Source: Margaritifera margaritifera
Lineage: Eukaryota; Mollusca; Bivalvia; Unionida; Margaritiferidae
NCBI GenBank assembly: GCA_029931535.1
Contig: JAQPZY010001684.1
Coordinates: 9,181,001 to 9,245,000, forward strand
Direction of reading: 5' to 3'
Length of the DNA: 64,000 bases
A program made the translations under genes and the position numbers. Shown piece by piece: positions 45,568 through 58,377 of the stretch. A model generated the notes under the pieces. That model saw only the letters and a list, made by a program, of their open reading frames with translations, did no database searches and was not told where the DNA came from. Every line of letters starts with the position of its first letter. The first letter of the stretch is position 1.

Positions 45568-46087
45568 GTCTAAAATAAACGTTTGTACATTAAAAACAAA
45601 TTAATATCTTGCCAAAAGTGTCTACATGTGTAACTGACTGAGTTCATTTTCAGAAACAGATCTGATAAATTTGAAATAATTTTTTTAACTATCCGTTGTT
45701 CTTGTGGTGTTCTTAAAATTTTTGAAAATAAAATATAGTACATAGTCATAGTTAGCATCTGTGTTTATCTACAAAGCTTGTCTATCAGGTATACGCACTT
45801 ATTGTAATTCAGTACAAAGAAAATAAAATGGAAATTCTGTACGGCCGTATTTTTTCTAGACTAAGTCGTTTGAAAAGTTAATTGCCTGGTAACGTTCCTA
45901 GTGGTGGGGAAAAGCAATAATAGATGTTACAGAAATCGGTCAGTTAGATCAAGACAAAGAAGAGTTCACCTTTAATCGATCATGTCTAACATAGGACGTA
46001 GTTTCCATACTAATCTACTTCCTTATTCTTGCATGTATATAAATTAAGTATGTATGAACGTTATTCCAAATAATAAAGATATCTTAC
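45568..46087 (-). other. 5' UTR intron of the cGAS-like receptor
   Basis: On the minus strand CAGCAAG/GTAAGATATC marks a strong donor at 46087 and TTTATTTTAG/ACATGAC an acceptor at about 45568, leaving a short leader before the ATG. Confidence 0.6.
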
Positions 46088-46220
46088 CTTGCTGACAAGT
46101 TATAAAGATGTTGTTCATTAACTAATTGAAACTGGTTGTAACTTTGTTGTCCTTCTGTAGAAAACTGTGCAGAGTTACCCAGTGAATTCAATAGCCTACA
46201 TTTTATGGATCTGTTTACAT
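46088..46220 (-). promoter_or_regulatory. Predicted non-coding first exon and promoter side of the receptor gene
   Basis: The sequence upstream of the strong donor has no ATG-led coding frame into the exon. The start position is a guess. A coding exon plus spliced non-coding leader is a common layout for this family. Confidence 0.4.
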
Positions 46221-46624
46221 CTATTTATATAGTGCAACCATGACCTTGTGCATGGGGTAATATATTACGGACCACACACCACTGTTCAAAGACGACGATA
46301 CGGAATAAGCATAGTTACTACAGAAATACATTAAGAATAAACGTCGTGTGTTCAATAACCGATTTAGACCATGATATTATTTACAAATCTACCTTGCCTT
46401 TTATATATATCTACACAGGTAAAATTATGTAAATAAACGTATCGGACACATCTATTCTGAAATATCAACATGTATACTTGATGCGCTCAGGTGTGCACAC
46501 CTCTTTCAAAAGACACACACAGCTAATGAATTACCCATAGTCCCTTGTTGAGGCTATTGGTTTGGTCTGTTTACATGTTTACAACAATATTTACTGCTTA
46601 CGTGCTTCAAATCATCATTACCGA

Positions 46625-46671
<47 letters not shown>

Positions 46672-47873
46672 TATACAGTGGTATGTGTATTATGGATTTT
46701 TATTGTATGAGTCTATGTTATGTTGATTAACTGTTGATAAAATTTCTAATATAGGTTTATCAACACGACATGGGACATTATCAGCACAACATACAAATGT
46801 CCTGCCTCGATATTACATAAATACACCCTATAAACTGAACATAGAAAGCAAGCTAATTCAAAAGGTCATGGTGTCATACCGTCGGTAAATGAATGAAACA
46901 GAAGACATGCAGGTGGAAAAGAAGTTGAGATATCATTACATTGATAGGTACTGAGATATATGTGTGGGTATATGTATGGTATATATGTACCTACGTACAT
47001 ACACACACATGCATACATACATAGTGTTATGGAATTGTCTGCGTCAAGTTGCCATTGCATTGACTTTAATGTAAATATAGCATGGGTCCTTTTGCCGCTG
47101 TGTATCCGTACATGATCGCCTGTTGTGCTTGGCTTCTATCGGATTATCACGATGTATGTTAGTTTTACTCGCTCATTTGAGTGACATACTGTCGCACGTG
47201 CAAGTTGTGGGCATCATGCTGACACGTACCTAGCTGCATGTGTTTCTTCCGTGGTACGTGGATAAATGGGTTTACTCTTTCAGTATATGCACATAGCGTG
47301 CCTTATCAAGAGCTGTCTCCTTTACGACTGTGTGTATCTTTCAGCTGTAGAGGAATGTAATCATTGCATGTGTTCCTCTTTCTACCATCTTTGTTTGGTA
47401 GAGTATCTTGCTTTGATATTTTGTTCTGTATTTCCCTTGTCAGACAAATGTTACTTTGCATAATGCTATCAGATTAAATAGTGTATGTTTTCATTTTACA
47501 GTTATGTTTTTTTTCTCAATTTACAGGCGAGTAGGAATTATAAATGTTGTATGTAGTAAATGATGCGAGAGTCCCAACTTCTCGTAATTGTATGTAATTC
47601 ATCAACCTTGTTATACATAAATTCACAAATGAACTTAATTAACATGTAATCCTAAACAGTTCTGAGCAGAGAACACTTTTACTGTGTAAAATAGGTCTTT
47701 ATGACACTAAACGAACCTAGTCCCTGTATTTACAAGGTCCAGTCGTCTATCAGAAATTGTTTGCTTTCGAGTAAAGGTTGGTTTTCATCAGTGAATTTGT
47801 ATCATTCAAGTAAGGAAAATGAGGCCAAAGTACCACAGGTTTCAGATTGCACCGTCTTACAATTTACTTGCAG
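46221..47873. other. Intergenic region
   Basis: It holds the (GT)n tract at 46627-46669 and a CATA/TATG-rich patch at 46970-47030. No gene is recognised. GH1 5' exons would be expected upstream of 47874 but were not found. Confidence 0.5.
46627..46669. repeat. (GT)n microsatellite
   Basis: About 21 uninterrupted GT units. Confidence 0.97.
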
Positions 47874-48137
47874 GTATACCACTATAGATTCTCCATAACT
47901 TGGCCCGGTGTTTTACCCAAATGTACGGCAGGCGACGTGAATCCCCTAGGGATTGCATACTATGATATCCTGATCAATGCCCTTGTGGATAGCTGGCATC
48001 ATACCAATGGTAACCTTGAACCACTAGGACCTGCCCCCTGGCTCTGGAGGACAATAAGGAGTGGCTAAATAATTATATTGTCGATAGATTTACTGACTAC
48101 ACCAGAATCTGCTTCGAACATTTTGACATCGAATAAG
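47874..48137 (+). pseudogene. GH1 exon relic A (N-terminal barrel)
   Basis: The acceptor TTACTTGCAG precedes it. The reading starts VYHYRFSITWPGVLP, then one inserted base after ALVDS, TAG in place of the conserved Trp of NHWDLP, an extra C, then YIVDRFTDYTRICFEHF. The donor GTTTCC is weak. Confidence 0.8.
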
Positions 48138-50061
48138 GTTTCCACCCTCTTTGTTCCCTGCTCTCTTTACATACTTCATAACTCGCATGTCAGAAACATA
48201 CACACGCAAGTTGAAAGAACGGCATCTTTACTATATTCATGTATTAAGACAATGCAGGCATGCATTTACGCATAGATATTTTATTCATCATTTCTACAGC
48301 ACGAGTCACAAATAGTCCACTTCATTTCACGATTGCTCAGGAATATAATGTTATATACTAATTCCAACATTAGCATTTACCCGAAAGAGTATCTCAGGGG
48401 AATTGGTATATAAAATAATTTGAAAATCTGTATAATCAACTTCCGATGATCTAACTACAACCAGGCTGTCAAGTGTTCATGAAATATACGTTTATAAAAG
48501 GGCTTTCTCTATAGTCCAAGTGTTGCCAATATATATATAAAATTATGATACCTAGATTTCTGAAAGATTTCACTGTAAACGCAAATACCACCAAGAAATC
48601 AAGGGCAACTGCAATTTCTCAAGCTATATATAAAATGGATAAAATTACACAAACACTTAATACAACCTCTTAGACATCACCATTAGCAAATATATATTGA
48701 AGCTTATGGAACTATGAAATGCCAAGTAAACTAGTTATCAACATCATACAGGCGGCTACATATGGAGAATATGGTTGACAACAGAGCAAAATCAGTACGC
48801 TGCAAACTAGCCCCACCCCCACCCCAAAGAAATAAAAAAAAGAACTTATTAACACAGAAAACCTTGTTTAAAATATAACAAATATAATAAGGTTTCACTA
48901 GAGCGGAAAGGCTGCAGTTTGCATTCCTGCTCAATGAAATCAAATGAAAGTGTATACAATCATTTAGGATGTTACAGCAAATAATAAGAATATAGTACCT
49001 TGTTTACCAACAACTTTTGTAATATTGCTGTGGTGAATATTATTAATACTATCAAATTATAATTATAAATTGACACCCATAATCAAACAGAGAAGATGAT
49101 TATGTATTAGATTCGTGGATATATATGAATAACATAGCCGTGATTCGTTATATTTCAGGACAATTTATAAGGTTACTAAGCGTTAGTCTTAATGTATATG
49201 TATTTGATATATGTAGTATTGTTGGAGACGTACCTTTGTGTGAAGATGTCTTTGTACAAATGAAAAGAGACTAATATATCTGAGACAATAATCAAAATAC
49301 AATACACCACTCAAGATGATGCACTTTAGATATTTCTTTGAATATGGTTACAGCTAAACAGCAGAGAAACGAAATAAATATTCTTACCAAACATGCGTGG
49401 TGAAGAGAAAACTAAGGGAAATCATCCATCTGAATATTTACCAAACATGCGTGATAAATGGAAAGCAAGTGAAATCGTTCATGTGAATACTTACCAAACA
49501 TACGTAGTGAAGAGAAAACCAAGAGAAATCATCCATCTGAATAAGAACCAATGAAACAGACTCCATTTGAAAAGACAAAACATGTTGGGCCTTCTCGAGC
49601 AAGGCATATGAGAGATCCAAGTGGGATGATGTATGTTGTTTTTTGTTGCTATTCTTGTTATTGTTGTTGTTGTTGTTTTAATTTATTTTCTGAATTTATA
49701 AAAAAAATAACTGCTCTACACGGAATTTGTTTATTTCTTTTTTTCAACGTTGCACATTTTCATAATCATCATGGTACCTAAAATTAAATCCCTTAACGTG
49801 TAAGGTATGTAGCCCTCTGCACAATTGTATTAAGATGATCAAGAAGCTAAGAGATATTCACAAGCTTAAGACGTATTTATGCTTACAAGATTCGAAGTCA
49901 AACCGAGGATATACATCATTACTTGTACAATTATTGATTGAATCTATACATGTTACAGGAATTCCTTCTGTTGCTGTCTACTAAATAAATTGATATGCGA
50001 TATATCTGAAATAAAATTAGTTGAAATCCATATGATTTAAATGAATAATGCTATCTTTCAG

Positions 50062-50274
50062 GAAGTATAGAAATCACCCTTAGTCACATGCATGGATATC
50101 CTAGAGAGAAGAATAATCCATCCGATATCGAATCGGCAGAGAGATACAACCAGTTCTCTCTGGGATGGTTTGCAGATCCTATTTTTGGAATTAGGGATCA
50201 TAAGAGTCAAGCAATGAATATCGGTGAATCGAGACTTCCAACATTTTCTCATTCAGAGAAACAATTAATTAAAG
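50062..50274 (+). pseudogene. GH1 exon relic B
   Basis: 71 intact codons, phase 1 to phase 1, with TTTCAG and GTAATT sites. It encodes GSIEITLSHMHGYPREKNNP, then SAERYNQFSLGWFADPIFG and SRLPTFSHSEKQLIKG. The best-preserved exon apart from the last. Confidence 0.85.
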
Positions 50275-50349
50275 GTAATTCTATTATTTTTTTAACTGGC
50301 TGCGGATGTTGTTTACTACTTACCAAATCTGCTAATCAGTCAGTCGGTT

Positions 50350-50458
<109 letters not shown>

Positions 50459-51437
50459 AAAGAGAGAATATCACCTAGTTTTAGCTTCGGCAATAACGTA
50501 TTAATTTCCACCAACGTCTTTCAACAAATTGAATGGCGTACTTATAAAGCATGAGATTTGTCAAATTGGGTGTCATTTCCATTGTTTGCTGTTTATTCTT
50601 TTTTGAGGGGTAGGGTTGGGGGTGTTTGTTTGTTTTTTCGGTTGTTTTGGGGCGTTTGATGAAAATAAACTATTTCAACCCTGTTGGTTGCTTTGTTGGT
50701 ACGCAAACATTTTCTTCCCGTAACAGTGAAGTTGTAAGAAATATGACAGTACTGGCACACTAAAAATTAGTTTACTATGTTTTGACACTTACACCAATTT
50801 TTTCTGCATGATTCATAGATTATACAAATTAATCTTAAGATCTTTTATCTGTTTTACTATACTTCTATCTTTCTCGCATTTTTTATTATCTGGTAACATG
50901 TAATCTCTAAAACACGCAAGTGTTGGAGCTTGTCCTGTTGTTTACATCTACATGAGAAAACTATGTTATGAAGAAGGCGGAGTTAAGCCCGAGTATTACG
51001 GTTAGAATTTTAAACTTAATGTTAATACATGGCTAAATCCTGCACTCAGACCCTAAACAGTATGTATCTACTTAGTGGCTGAACTGTGCATTACCATCAG
51101 AAGTCAGATATAACTACACACTGCAGCCCCATTCTTCATTTTGATACAGTTATTGCAACGGCAGATCAAGGTGAAAGTTTGCTATTTATGTTACAGGAAA
51201 CGTTAATTTATTCCAGCACCATTTGGACTGAATGTACACTTCATAATTTTGGGTCAAGGTCAATATCGTGCAACGGCTTTAAATACAGCTAGCACATTCT
51301 GTGACGACTGATAAAGAAAAATCTTTTAAGAATTAATTTTATTATCGAAGGGTCTGATACCCTTTTTCATAGATTTATCAAACTCAGCACAACATAGTTC
51401 TCGACATTTCCATCTAATTGTCGTAATTCTCCTACAG

Positions 51438-51567
51438 GAAGTGCCGACTTTTTTGGCCTGAACTTTTACACCTCAACTCTGGTAACCAGAAAGGTCCGAC
51501 CAGTACGGAACGCTCCCTACGACAACGACAGTGATGTTGTAACATGACCTGATCCCAAATGACCTAG
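51438..51567 (+). pseudogene. GH1 exon relic C
   Basis: It encodes GSADFFGLNFYTSTLV and ends DVVT*PDPK*PR before GTATAC. Both stops are TGA at positions where the family usually has Trp or a polar residue. Confidence 0.8.
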
Positions 51568-51933
51568 GTATACCTTTTTCTATATCTACCACCGTCCCCA
51601 AACGGAATCCCTGAACAGAAAAAAAATGTAAATGCAAAGAGATGGGGTTTTAAACCTCAGTAAACAAATCACAAAAACACACGAGATATATAATAGTGAC
51701 CCCGAGATGACGTGGTTTAACTATACAGTGAATATGTGCTCCTTCGTCATTTTATTTGCAAATTGATTACAAGATACAGCGCATATAAGTATTTATCTTT
51801 AATGTTTTAAATCGTAGTTTATATCCATTTATCCATTATTTACATTCCACATTAACTTTAATTGTTGGTTGACTTGTGAGCTGCTGATTACTAAACACAA
51901 ACTCACAAATTGTAATATTTTCTTTCACAAAAC

Positions 51934-51934
<1 letters not shown>

Positions 51935-52007
<73 letters not shown>
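51935..52007. repeat. (TA)n microsatellite
   Basis: About 36 TA units in a GH1 intron. Confidence 0.97.
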
Positions 52008-52008
<1 letters not shown>

Positions 52009-52223
52009 TAGATTTATTCTCTTTGCGTCGATGAAAAATATCATCTAAGATATAGGAATCGAAGAAATCAATCACATCTGTATTGCGCCATTTTTGTTCT
52101 TTGTACAATCAATGAAGCTTGAAATTTTGCACGAGTCGGTTGTGGTAGAGTTTCAGCATACATTAATTTCTAATGGCGTACGTTTGTTCAAATACAGATT
52201 ATATTATGCTAACTTTGTTACAG

Positions 52224-52407
52224 TTCTGGTTCTGATTGGTTGAAAGTGACTCCCTTTGGTCTCCGATGAGCTCTCAACTGGATTAAGATCACTATGACAA
52301 CTGTCCTGTCCTGATTACAGAAAAAGGCGTCTGCGACAACAACAGCGGGCTCAATGATGTACATCGTATGACTTACCTCAGAGACTACATCGATGAAGTA
52401 CTGAACG
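52224..52407 (+). pseudogene. GH1 exon relic D (nucleophile region)
   Basis: It encodes SGSDWLKVTPFGLR, a TGA, LNWIK, then after a frameshift VLITEKGV (family TENG motif, with N changed to K) and VHRMTYLRDYIDEVLN. The nucleophile Glu codon survives. Confidence 0.85.
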
Positions 52408-52873
52408 GTATTGTAGTTCTGTTGTTCACAAGATTTAGTTGGGTTTCGCCATACAGTATCTTGTTTCAGTGAGTTTTGATATGTATTTCAAATTCATTAT
52501 TTTTCAGTCAGGTACAAATCTGAACTGAATAGCAGTCTAATCTAATGTTTACTACAGGACGGTTTATTCAATCGAAAGCAATTAAAAAAAACCCACTTTC
52601 TTTGATTTAAGATATAATGTTAGATCGTAACAAGGAAGACGATATTTTCAAATATTTATTTCAGTTGTTATATTGTCCATTCTTTAAAGTTGTAAGGGTG
52701 AAAAAAATACATTTTTAGCATATTGGTCGATGAATTTTCTTTCTTAGTGACAAGCACAATACATCAAGCATGACAGAATTTTTATGTCGCTTGGTTTGAC
52801 TCGAGTTGAAAAATTACCAAGTGAATAGAAGCATGCTCAGTATTGTAACAAATGTATGTTTTATATCATTTAG

Positions 52874-53259
52874 CTATACAGATATACGGCTGCAATGTTA
52901 AAGGTTATAGCGTGTGGTCGTTATTGGACAACTTCGAGTGGATGCGGGGATATTCAGAACGTTTCGGTTTGCACTATATCAACTTCTCTGACCATGAGAG
53001 ACAGAGGATTCCGAAATTATCGGCAAAATACTACAAATCCATTATTAAACATCACGGATTCCTCAAAGACCCATATACTGAGACTCAAAGACCTACACAA
53101 TCCACAACGGAGAACATCGTAAAATATTCTTCGACGCTGACGACTAAGAAAAATATTCAACCTCGTAGAAATTTATCTTTCCGATTATATACTTCGGGAA
53201 TTTTTCTTCTCATGTCCCAAATACTTTATTTGAATTTGATATTTCTACTTTTAATGTGA
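52874..53259 (+). pseudogene. GH1 last exon (barrel end and hydrophobic tail)
   Basis: ATTTAG acceptor; it joins relic D as N-AIQIYGC. It encodes [13 protein letters not shown] and [14 protein letters not shown], a Thr/Ser-rich linker, then a C-terminal hydrophobic segment ([20 protein letters not shown]) that could be a membrane anchor, as in lactase-like proteins. Uninterrupted to its stop. Confidence 0.85.
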
Positions 53260-53419
53260 CTCATTGAAGATCCTCTCTCAGCAATGGTTTCTATCTGATG
53301 ACAGTTGTTTGGCACTGTAGCGTTCCCTAATAGCCTTATTGAATAAATGAATATAACAAGGGGTATTGAAAATGATCTTGTTCATTCATAGTAGTTGTGT
53401 CATCAAATATAGATACTGT

Positions 53420-53640
53420 TTGTTTAGCTTCGTTTGTTTTTGTTGGTTTTAACGGGACTTGAAACACATTACTGGCTATATCATGCCGAGGAAATGGGAG
53501 TTAGGTGCATTTCCAAATGACACACTGAAGCATCCGACCTGGGCTGACCTGGGCGGGTATCGAACCCGCGACCCTTTGATGTAGCGTTTTCGGATTCACT
53601 GCGATTACGATATCAGCAACAAAATATGCATCGGCGATAT
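53420..53640 (-). mobile_element. tRNA-derived SINE
   Basis: On the minus strand, GGGTCGCGGGTTCGATACCC is a near-perfect B box. A body with CACCTAACTCCCATTTCCTC and a tail GTCCCGTTAAAACCAACAAA follow. The A box region (about 53620-53590) is diverged. Confidence 0.75.
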
Positions 53641-53860
53641 CGTATATATTTGAGATACAAACAGAACCCCATCCCAGCCAACCCCAATCCACCCCACCCT
53701 GGCGGACGTAACTCCATTTCAAAGTCATTGCAATTTAGAGCACTAATATAGATTAGCATGTTTACCGTAAGCATCTGTGTCCGCAACGTTAATACATTTT
53801 TGTTTTGTCAGATATAAATAGCAAAAGTCTACAGGCAATGGTCAGTGGAAAATAAGAACA

Positions 53861-54184
53861 ATGGAATTTCCGCGAACTAATCTTCCCCTTTACACATGGC
53901 CATGCACGTTTCTTTCAGCTGCAAATCCCCAACGTTTCAGAAATTTCAGAAATTTATGGGGGGAAAAATGCACAAAAAACGAAAGGACCAATTTTAGACG
54001 GTTATCCTTTTGCTTTGTTAATAACGCCAAAAGACAGCTTATCAGGTATATAGTATTCTCTAGATATTTTCATTTTGTTTTAAATGACAACATCATTGAA
54101 GACCTTTTTATTATCATCCTGACAGTCAAGTTTCCAACACAAAGATCAATTGTGGCAACAGATAAAGCAAGTCAAAACGTATAA
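53861..54184 (+). CDS. Small ORF, unknown function, copy 2
   Basis: A 107-codon ATG frame whose C-terminal ~67 residues match 325-567 in the first repeat copy, same stop. The first ~40 residues lie outside the shared repeat. No domain recognised. Confidence 0.3.
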   Translation: MEFPRTNLPLYTWPCTFLSAANPQRFRNFRNLWGEKCTKNERTNFRRLSFCFVNNAKRQLIRYIVFSRYFHFVLNDNIIEDLFIIILTVKFPTQRSIVATDKASQNV

Positions 54185-54481
54185 GACACGGTGATTGGAG
54201 AAATGTTTAACAGAACAATCTAGCTACAGCTTGAAATGGTTGAAACTATTATGCCATTAAGTAATGTTATGATAAAAAAACTTCTCCTGTGAAGACGGTG
54301 CTTCAAAGACACACCTCTCCATCGGAGACAATTCAAGAAGACTGCATAAATAGCAAATAATAAGGAGCATGACAACTTTGAGTTTTTGAAAGATAACAAA
54401 TTTCAACATTGTGATAAATATTATAAGGAATGCTGCAATAGAACAGGATGGATTAAAAGCATGCATGATACATGAGTTTTA

Positions 54482-54703
54482 GTGTCCATCATTAATCCAG
54501 AAGGAAAAACCTACATCACAAACACGCCCAGTAAGAAACAAAATGGTACACAGTACCTAAACAGGGCGATAAATGATATCAGAGAAGAAATTAAAAGAAA
54601 CAACATTCACAAATGTGAAGTTGATACAAACTACATCTCCGAAAAGCTAAAAGAATCATACAGTGTAAACGACATACTGGTCTATGAGATTTTCAGCAAA
54701 TAA
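54482..54703 (+). CDS. Small ORF, unknown function
   Basis: A 73-codon open stretch beginning with GTG, containing SIINPEGKTYITNTPSKKQN and YISEKLKESYSVNDILVYEI. The copy 1 version (867-1060) is broken. It ends 35 bp before the 54739 ORF. Hydrophilic and helical in character, no domain recognised. Confidence 0.35.
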   Translation: MSIINPEGKTYITNTPSKKQNGTQYLNRAINDIREEIKRNNIHKCEVDTNYISEKLKESYSVNDILVYEIFSK

Positions 54704-54738
54704 AGGGTGATTAAAATCACATAGATGTTGATACAATC

Positions 54739-54918
54739 ATGGAGTCATTTAAACTCCTCTCGAATTTTATGCAAAGACGATATAGCCATCGGGCCAACGG
54801 TAAGTGCATTTTGCGCAATAACATAATCAACTGTGCAATTTTTTGGGACAACATTTATGTCATATACAATTTTAACGCATTCATAAAACCTTCTGTCACT
54901 ATGACTAACCACAATTAA
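54739..54918 (+). CDS. Small ORF (59 aa), unknown function
   Basis: ATG frame starting MESFKLLSNFMQRRYSHRAN, partner of 1096-1260. A middle part, ILRNNIINCAIFWDNIYVIY, is rich in Ile, Asn and aromatic residues. The frame is open in both copies despite nucleotide divergence. Confidence 0.35.
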   Translation: MESFKLLSNFMQRRYSHRANGKCILRNNIINCAIFWDNIYVIYNFNAFIKPSVTMTNHN

Positions 54919-54937
54919 AACCGACTATCAATTCCAA

Positions 54938-55010
54938 TGTATGTATGTATGTATGTATGCATGTATGTATGTATGTATGTATGTATGTATGTATGTATGT
55001 ATGTATGTAT
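54938..55010. repeat. (TATG)n microsatellite
   Basis: About 18 units at the position equivalent to 1297-1508. Confidence 0.97.
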
Positions 55011-55339
55011 TAGCGTCTAACGGCACCTCAGCTAAAAGTGGTTATATGTTGCCAATTGAAAGTAAGTTCAAAAATATAAAAATTAAGAATTGCACACAAC
55101 ACGTTAGGAAGACAAACCCTTCCAAGTAAATGTACACATGTAGTGCTACATGATACAATATAAAAGGTTAAGATGCTAAAATTCTGTACAATATATAAAA
55201 TAAAATATAAAGTAAAACATATAAAATCCTTAAAAATATAGGGTCAACATTTTTTATATAAACCGCATTCCCTCAGATTATCTCGAGTGGTATATCATCA
55301 GATAGTTCCTCAAGTGAATTCACATAAATTGAAATGAAA

Positions 55340-55765
55340 AAGCAAACATTCTGTCTCACATGGTTTAAAGACGATACACCCAATAAGAATCTGTTCCACC
55401 GTCAGTGGACATTGGTAAGGTATGCACTCTGGTCGAGGTTAGCCTTTCAGTCGTTATGCATGAGTCAGATTTGCGTTTCCTTTTACCCAATCGGTACAAT
55501 ACCTCCTCATCACTGCGATTTGTCTTACACGAGGAACGCCACTCTCCAATGATGGATTTGATGTTCCGAAGCTTGTTTGTGGAGTTTTCATTCCACATAT
55601 TTTGCAAGCGTATATAGCGTGTTGATTTATATAATATTTCAAGTCAACATATGGAATATTCCATTCAGAAACGGGTGACTGCAAAGCATGTATTGCTACT
55701 TTATCTGCCCTTTCATTACGGTTAATACCAATATAACCAGGTAGCCAACAGTACAGAATAATCAT
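55340..55765 (-). pseudogene. Non-LTR retrotransposon fragment (RNase H end and C-terminal Cys motif), copy 2
   Basis: The minus strand is open for 103 codons (55454-55765): YCWLPGYIGINRNERADKVA near the start, an RNase H C-terminal motif, then CKICGMKTPQTSF and RQIAVMRRYCTDW. The final Cys motif CPLTVEQILIGC follows in another frame near 55420-55385. I/Nimb/Jockey-like tail. Confidence 0.8.
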
Positions 55766-56399
55766 TAACTATGTAGCAAATAATTTTCCTGCAAGGCTGA
55801 AAAACAAATAACAATTTGTGACAGTACAAGAAATTGTGGAGGAAAATAAAAGAATATAAAGTGGATAAATATTATATAGAGAAGAAGGACAACGATGACA
55901 GTAATCCTATTGTCAGATCTGATCATGTGATTTACTATTTATTTGGGCGTTCAAAATAACTCATGGCAATCAATAAGTGTAGACAAGGTCCGATTTAGAA
56001 AAATTAAAATACAATATTAACCATGCAATAAACAATCATTTATATTCATACTAATGGTTACATGAGTTGCGTTACACTACTTTTTCAGATATTATATATT
56101 CCACCTAGTTGATTTGTTTACACTTCTGATCCAAAATGGAAACAACAGACCAGCAAATGCTGGAATGAGCAAATGACATGATATTATTATTATTATTACT
56201 TTTGGATACCTCGAACGACTACTTGGCAATATTTCTACTCTTTATTTTAATACTTTCTCCACGAATGGCCCTGTCCTGCTCTTTCCACCACCAGCACTTT
56301 TTCACCCACCACTTCTTACTCAACCTTTTACCATATTTGTAATTAACGGAGCAATATTTGATACGATCCTACTTATTGAAGTGGCTATATCAGCTATTG

Positions 56400-57028
56400 T
56401 TAAACCATTTTCTTTAAAGGTTTAACTTTTCACCTAAATGGTAATTTTCTCTAACTTTTGAATTTATTTTTCAATGTATTCTCTAAACAGTTTCTCCAAA
56501 TCTGTTAATTGTCCAACAATATGTGCTCTTCTACTTTCAGTGCTTTCAAATAGCTCCTGCAATTTAGCATTTTTGTTTGGATCTATTTATTTACTGATCC
56601 TTATTTTTTTAGCTCTTCAATCCTTTCTTCATACATCCCAAGATCAGATGTTGCAGATTCCTGTCTCTACTCGGTAACTTCTACAGATAACCCTTTAATA
56701 AATTCTCTTTCATCTTGGGTAGTAAACAATCATTTCATTACAGGAGAAAGCTCTCCATTTTGACTTCTTAGGTGGTGCCTAAGAATCTATTCCAATTTCT
56801 ACTTTTCTTACCATGTTGATCAAATGGTTCATTTGTTTTAATCTCAACAGGTCGGGCCCAGAAATATTGCTTAGTTTCGTTGGGAGGTGCGAGAGGGGGT
56901 GGGGAGCGTAAACGAGTAGGCAAGCGATCTGCAGGATGGAATCCCCATTGGTGGCCCATGGGACCCAGGGGAAAAAAACTGCCACAAGCTCTTGCTTTTA
57001 AGCGTTTCCAAGTCATAATTTTAACCAT
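56400..57028 (-). pseudogene. Decayed ORF: Pro-rich part then coiled coil, unknown
   Basis: Minus strand. 57028-56768 encodes a Pro-rich segment (RLRSPPPLAPPNETKQYFW, then KTNEPFDQHGKKSRNWNRF). After several stops a coiled-coil-like region follows: MYEERIEELKK, then in another frame NAKLQELFESTESRRAHIVG and QLTDLEKLFREYIEK. The block 56236-57130 has no equivalent in copy 1. The class is unknown; a Gag-like or structural protein is possible but unsupported. Confidence 0.4.
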
Positions 57029-57109
57029 CTAACTGTAAACTGTAAGATGTAAAGAAACGTTATTCAAAGATATCTTCCGGTTGTCTCGTGCTCATTTGTA
57101 AAAAAAAGG

Positions 57110-57400
57110 GGGGGGGGCCTTCGCTCCTTCTCAATATCGTCATATATTGCCAATAACCTCTAGTAAAACCTTTTAAACTTTTAGTTTGAGAAACATTTTT
57201 GGAACGTACTAGACTTTGTTCTTTAAAACAACTAGCAAGATTTGCAGTATCATCAACTTGCATTTGCTGTTTATAGACTACATTGTGATCATCTTCATTT
57301 GCTGAAATAAAATAAATATTCAAAATTCGTCTACCATTTTGCCCTTTTCTCGTTATTTTAAAAGCAAAGATTGTATCGTGACATACATGGACAAAGAACA
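57110..57400 (-). pseudogene. Conserved ORF fragment of unknown function, copy 2
   Basis: In one frame it encodes CHDTIFAFKITRKGQ, ISANEDDHNVVYKQQMQVDD and SKNVSQTKSLKGFTRGYW. It matches 3140-3400. Upstream (57400-57488) is the repeat body; then comes the LTR. No domain recognised. Confidence 0.4.
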
Positions 57401-57488
57401 ACTGGAAAAAAAACTGGGTTTTTGGATGAAAAAAGTTAAAATTTATTACCAAAATAAGTTGAAACAGACAAACAAGAATTGAATATAG

Positions 57489-58239
57489 TGTTACGACTCT
57501 ATGGTCTAAGAAAAATGTAACAGAAAGAAAGTGAAACCAACAAATCATGTAAAAAATCAACAAGCAATTTATTACTAGATAATTAAAATGAAAAATCAAA
57601 AAGTCACTTACAGTAATGTGTTTTGAAATCCTAATAATCCAATAAGAATGATTGTTCTAATCACAAGTTCTAAATATAGAATGTTCCGAATTCACGGCTG
57701 TGTCCTTGAATGTCATGATGTGCTAATGGTCTCCAAAGTCCTGATGTACTAGTAATCTTGATGTGCTGATGTCAAAATGAAGTATTCCAAAATATCTGAA
57801 TAAGTTCACTTAAATTCCAAAATCATCAATTAAAAATCCAAAATCCAAAAGTTTATGAGCACTGTTATAATCCAATGAATATTTAAAATAATTCCTCTCT
57901 TAGAATTTGGAATGAATTTTCACAACTGTAATAGCTCTTTACAAGACTGATGGTAATGTCAAAACTGAAAAAATGTCCACCAAACATGGTATATATAAAG
58001 ATTGGTCACATGACAGAATGTTCTAGAATATGAGTCATCTTAATGGAATTCTAACTGTAAACAAAAATCAACCTTGACCTTCAAATTGAGAAAACATATT
58101 GATCAAAACAACCCAATTCAAGGACACCAGTTAAACATGTTTTTCCTGATAACATTAAGATTTAAGCAAATATTAAAGTGAAGAAACATTTATAATTTCC
58201 TAAAATATTTATAATATTATATAAACATCATACATAACA
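57489..58239 (-). mobile_element. Ty3-type 3' LTR (751 bp)
   Basis: The segment starts TGTTACGACTCTATGG and ends CATAACA on the plus strand, giving TG...CA ends on either strand. On the element strand the purine tract ATGAGGGGAGG directly precedes TGTTATG at 58239. Copy 1 of the host repeat lacks this segment, confirming an insertion at 57488/57489. Confidence 0.85.
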
Positions 58240-58251
58240 CCTCCCCTCATA
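58240..58251 (-). other. Polypurine tract of the Ty3 element
   Basis: It reads TATGAGGGGAGG on the minus strand, immediately before the LTR, the usual primer for plus-strand DNA synthesis. Confidence 0.8.
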
Positions 58252-58377
58252 AAGAAAAAGAAAGATTTATATAATAAAGCTTTCTTTTGAATATATATCT
58301 AATACTATAATAACCAAAATTACATAAGAACATGTTTTATGATACTGGACTTAATTACATCAAGCAATATTACATTT

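Noticed and set aside
47701..47898. TLNEPS, resembling the GH1 acid/base motif
   Set aside because: It lies upstream of the exon that should precede it, and surrounding residues do not match GH1.
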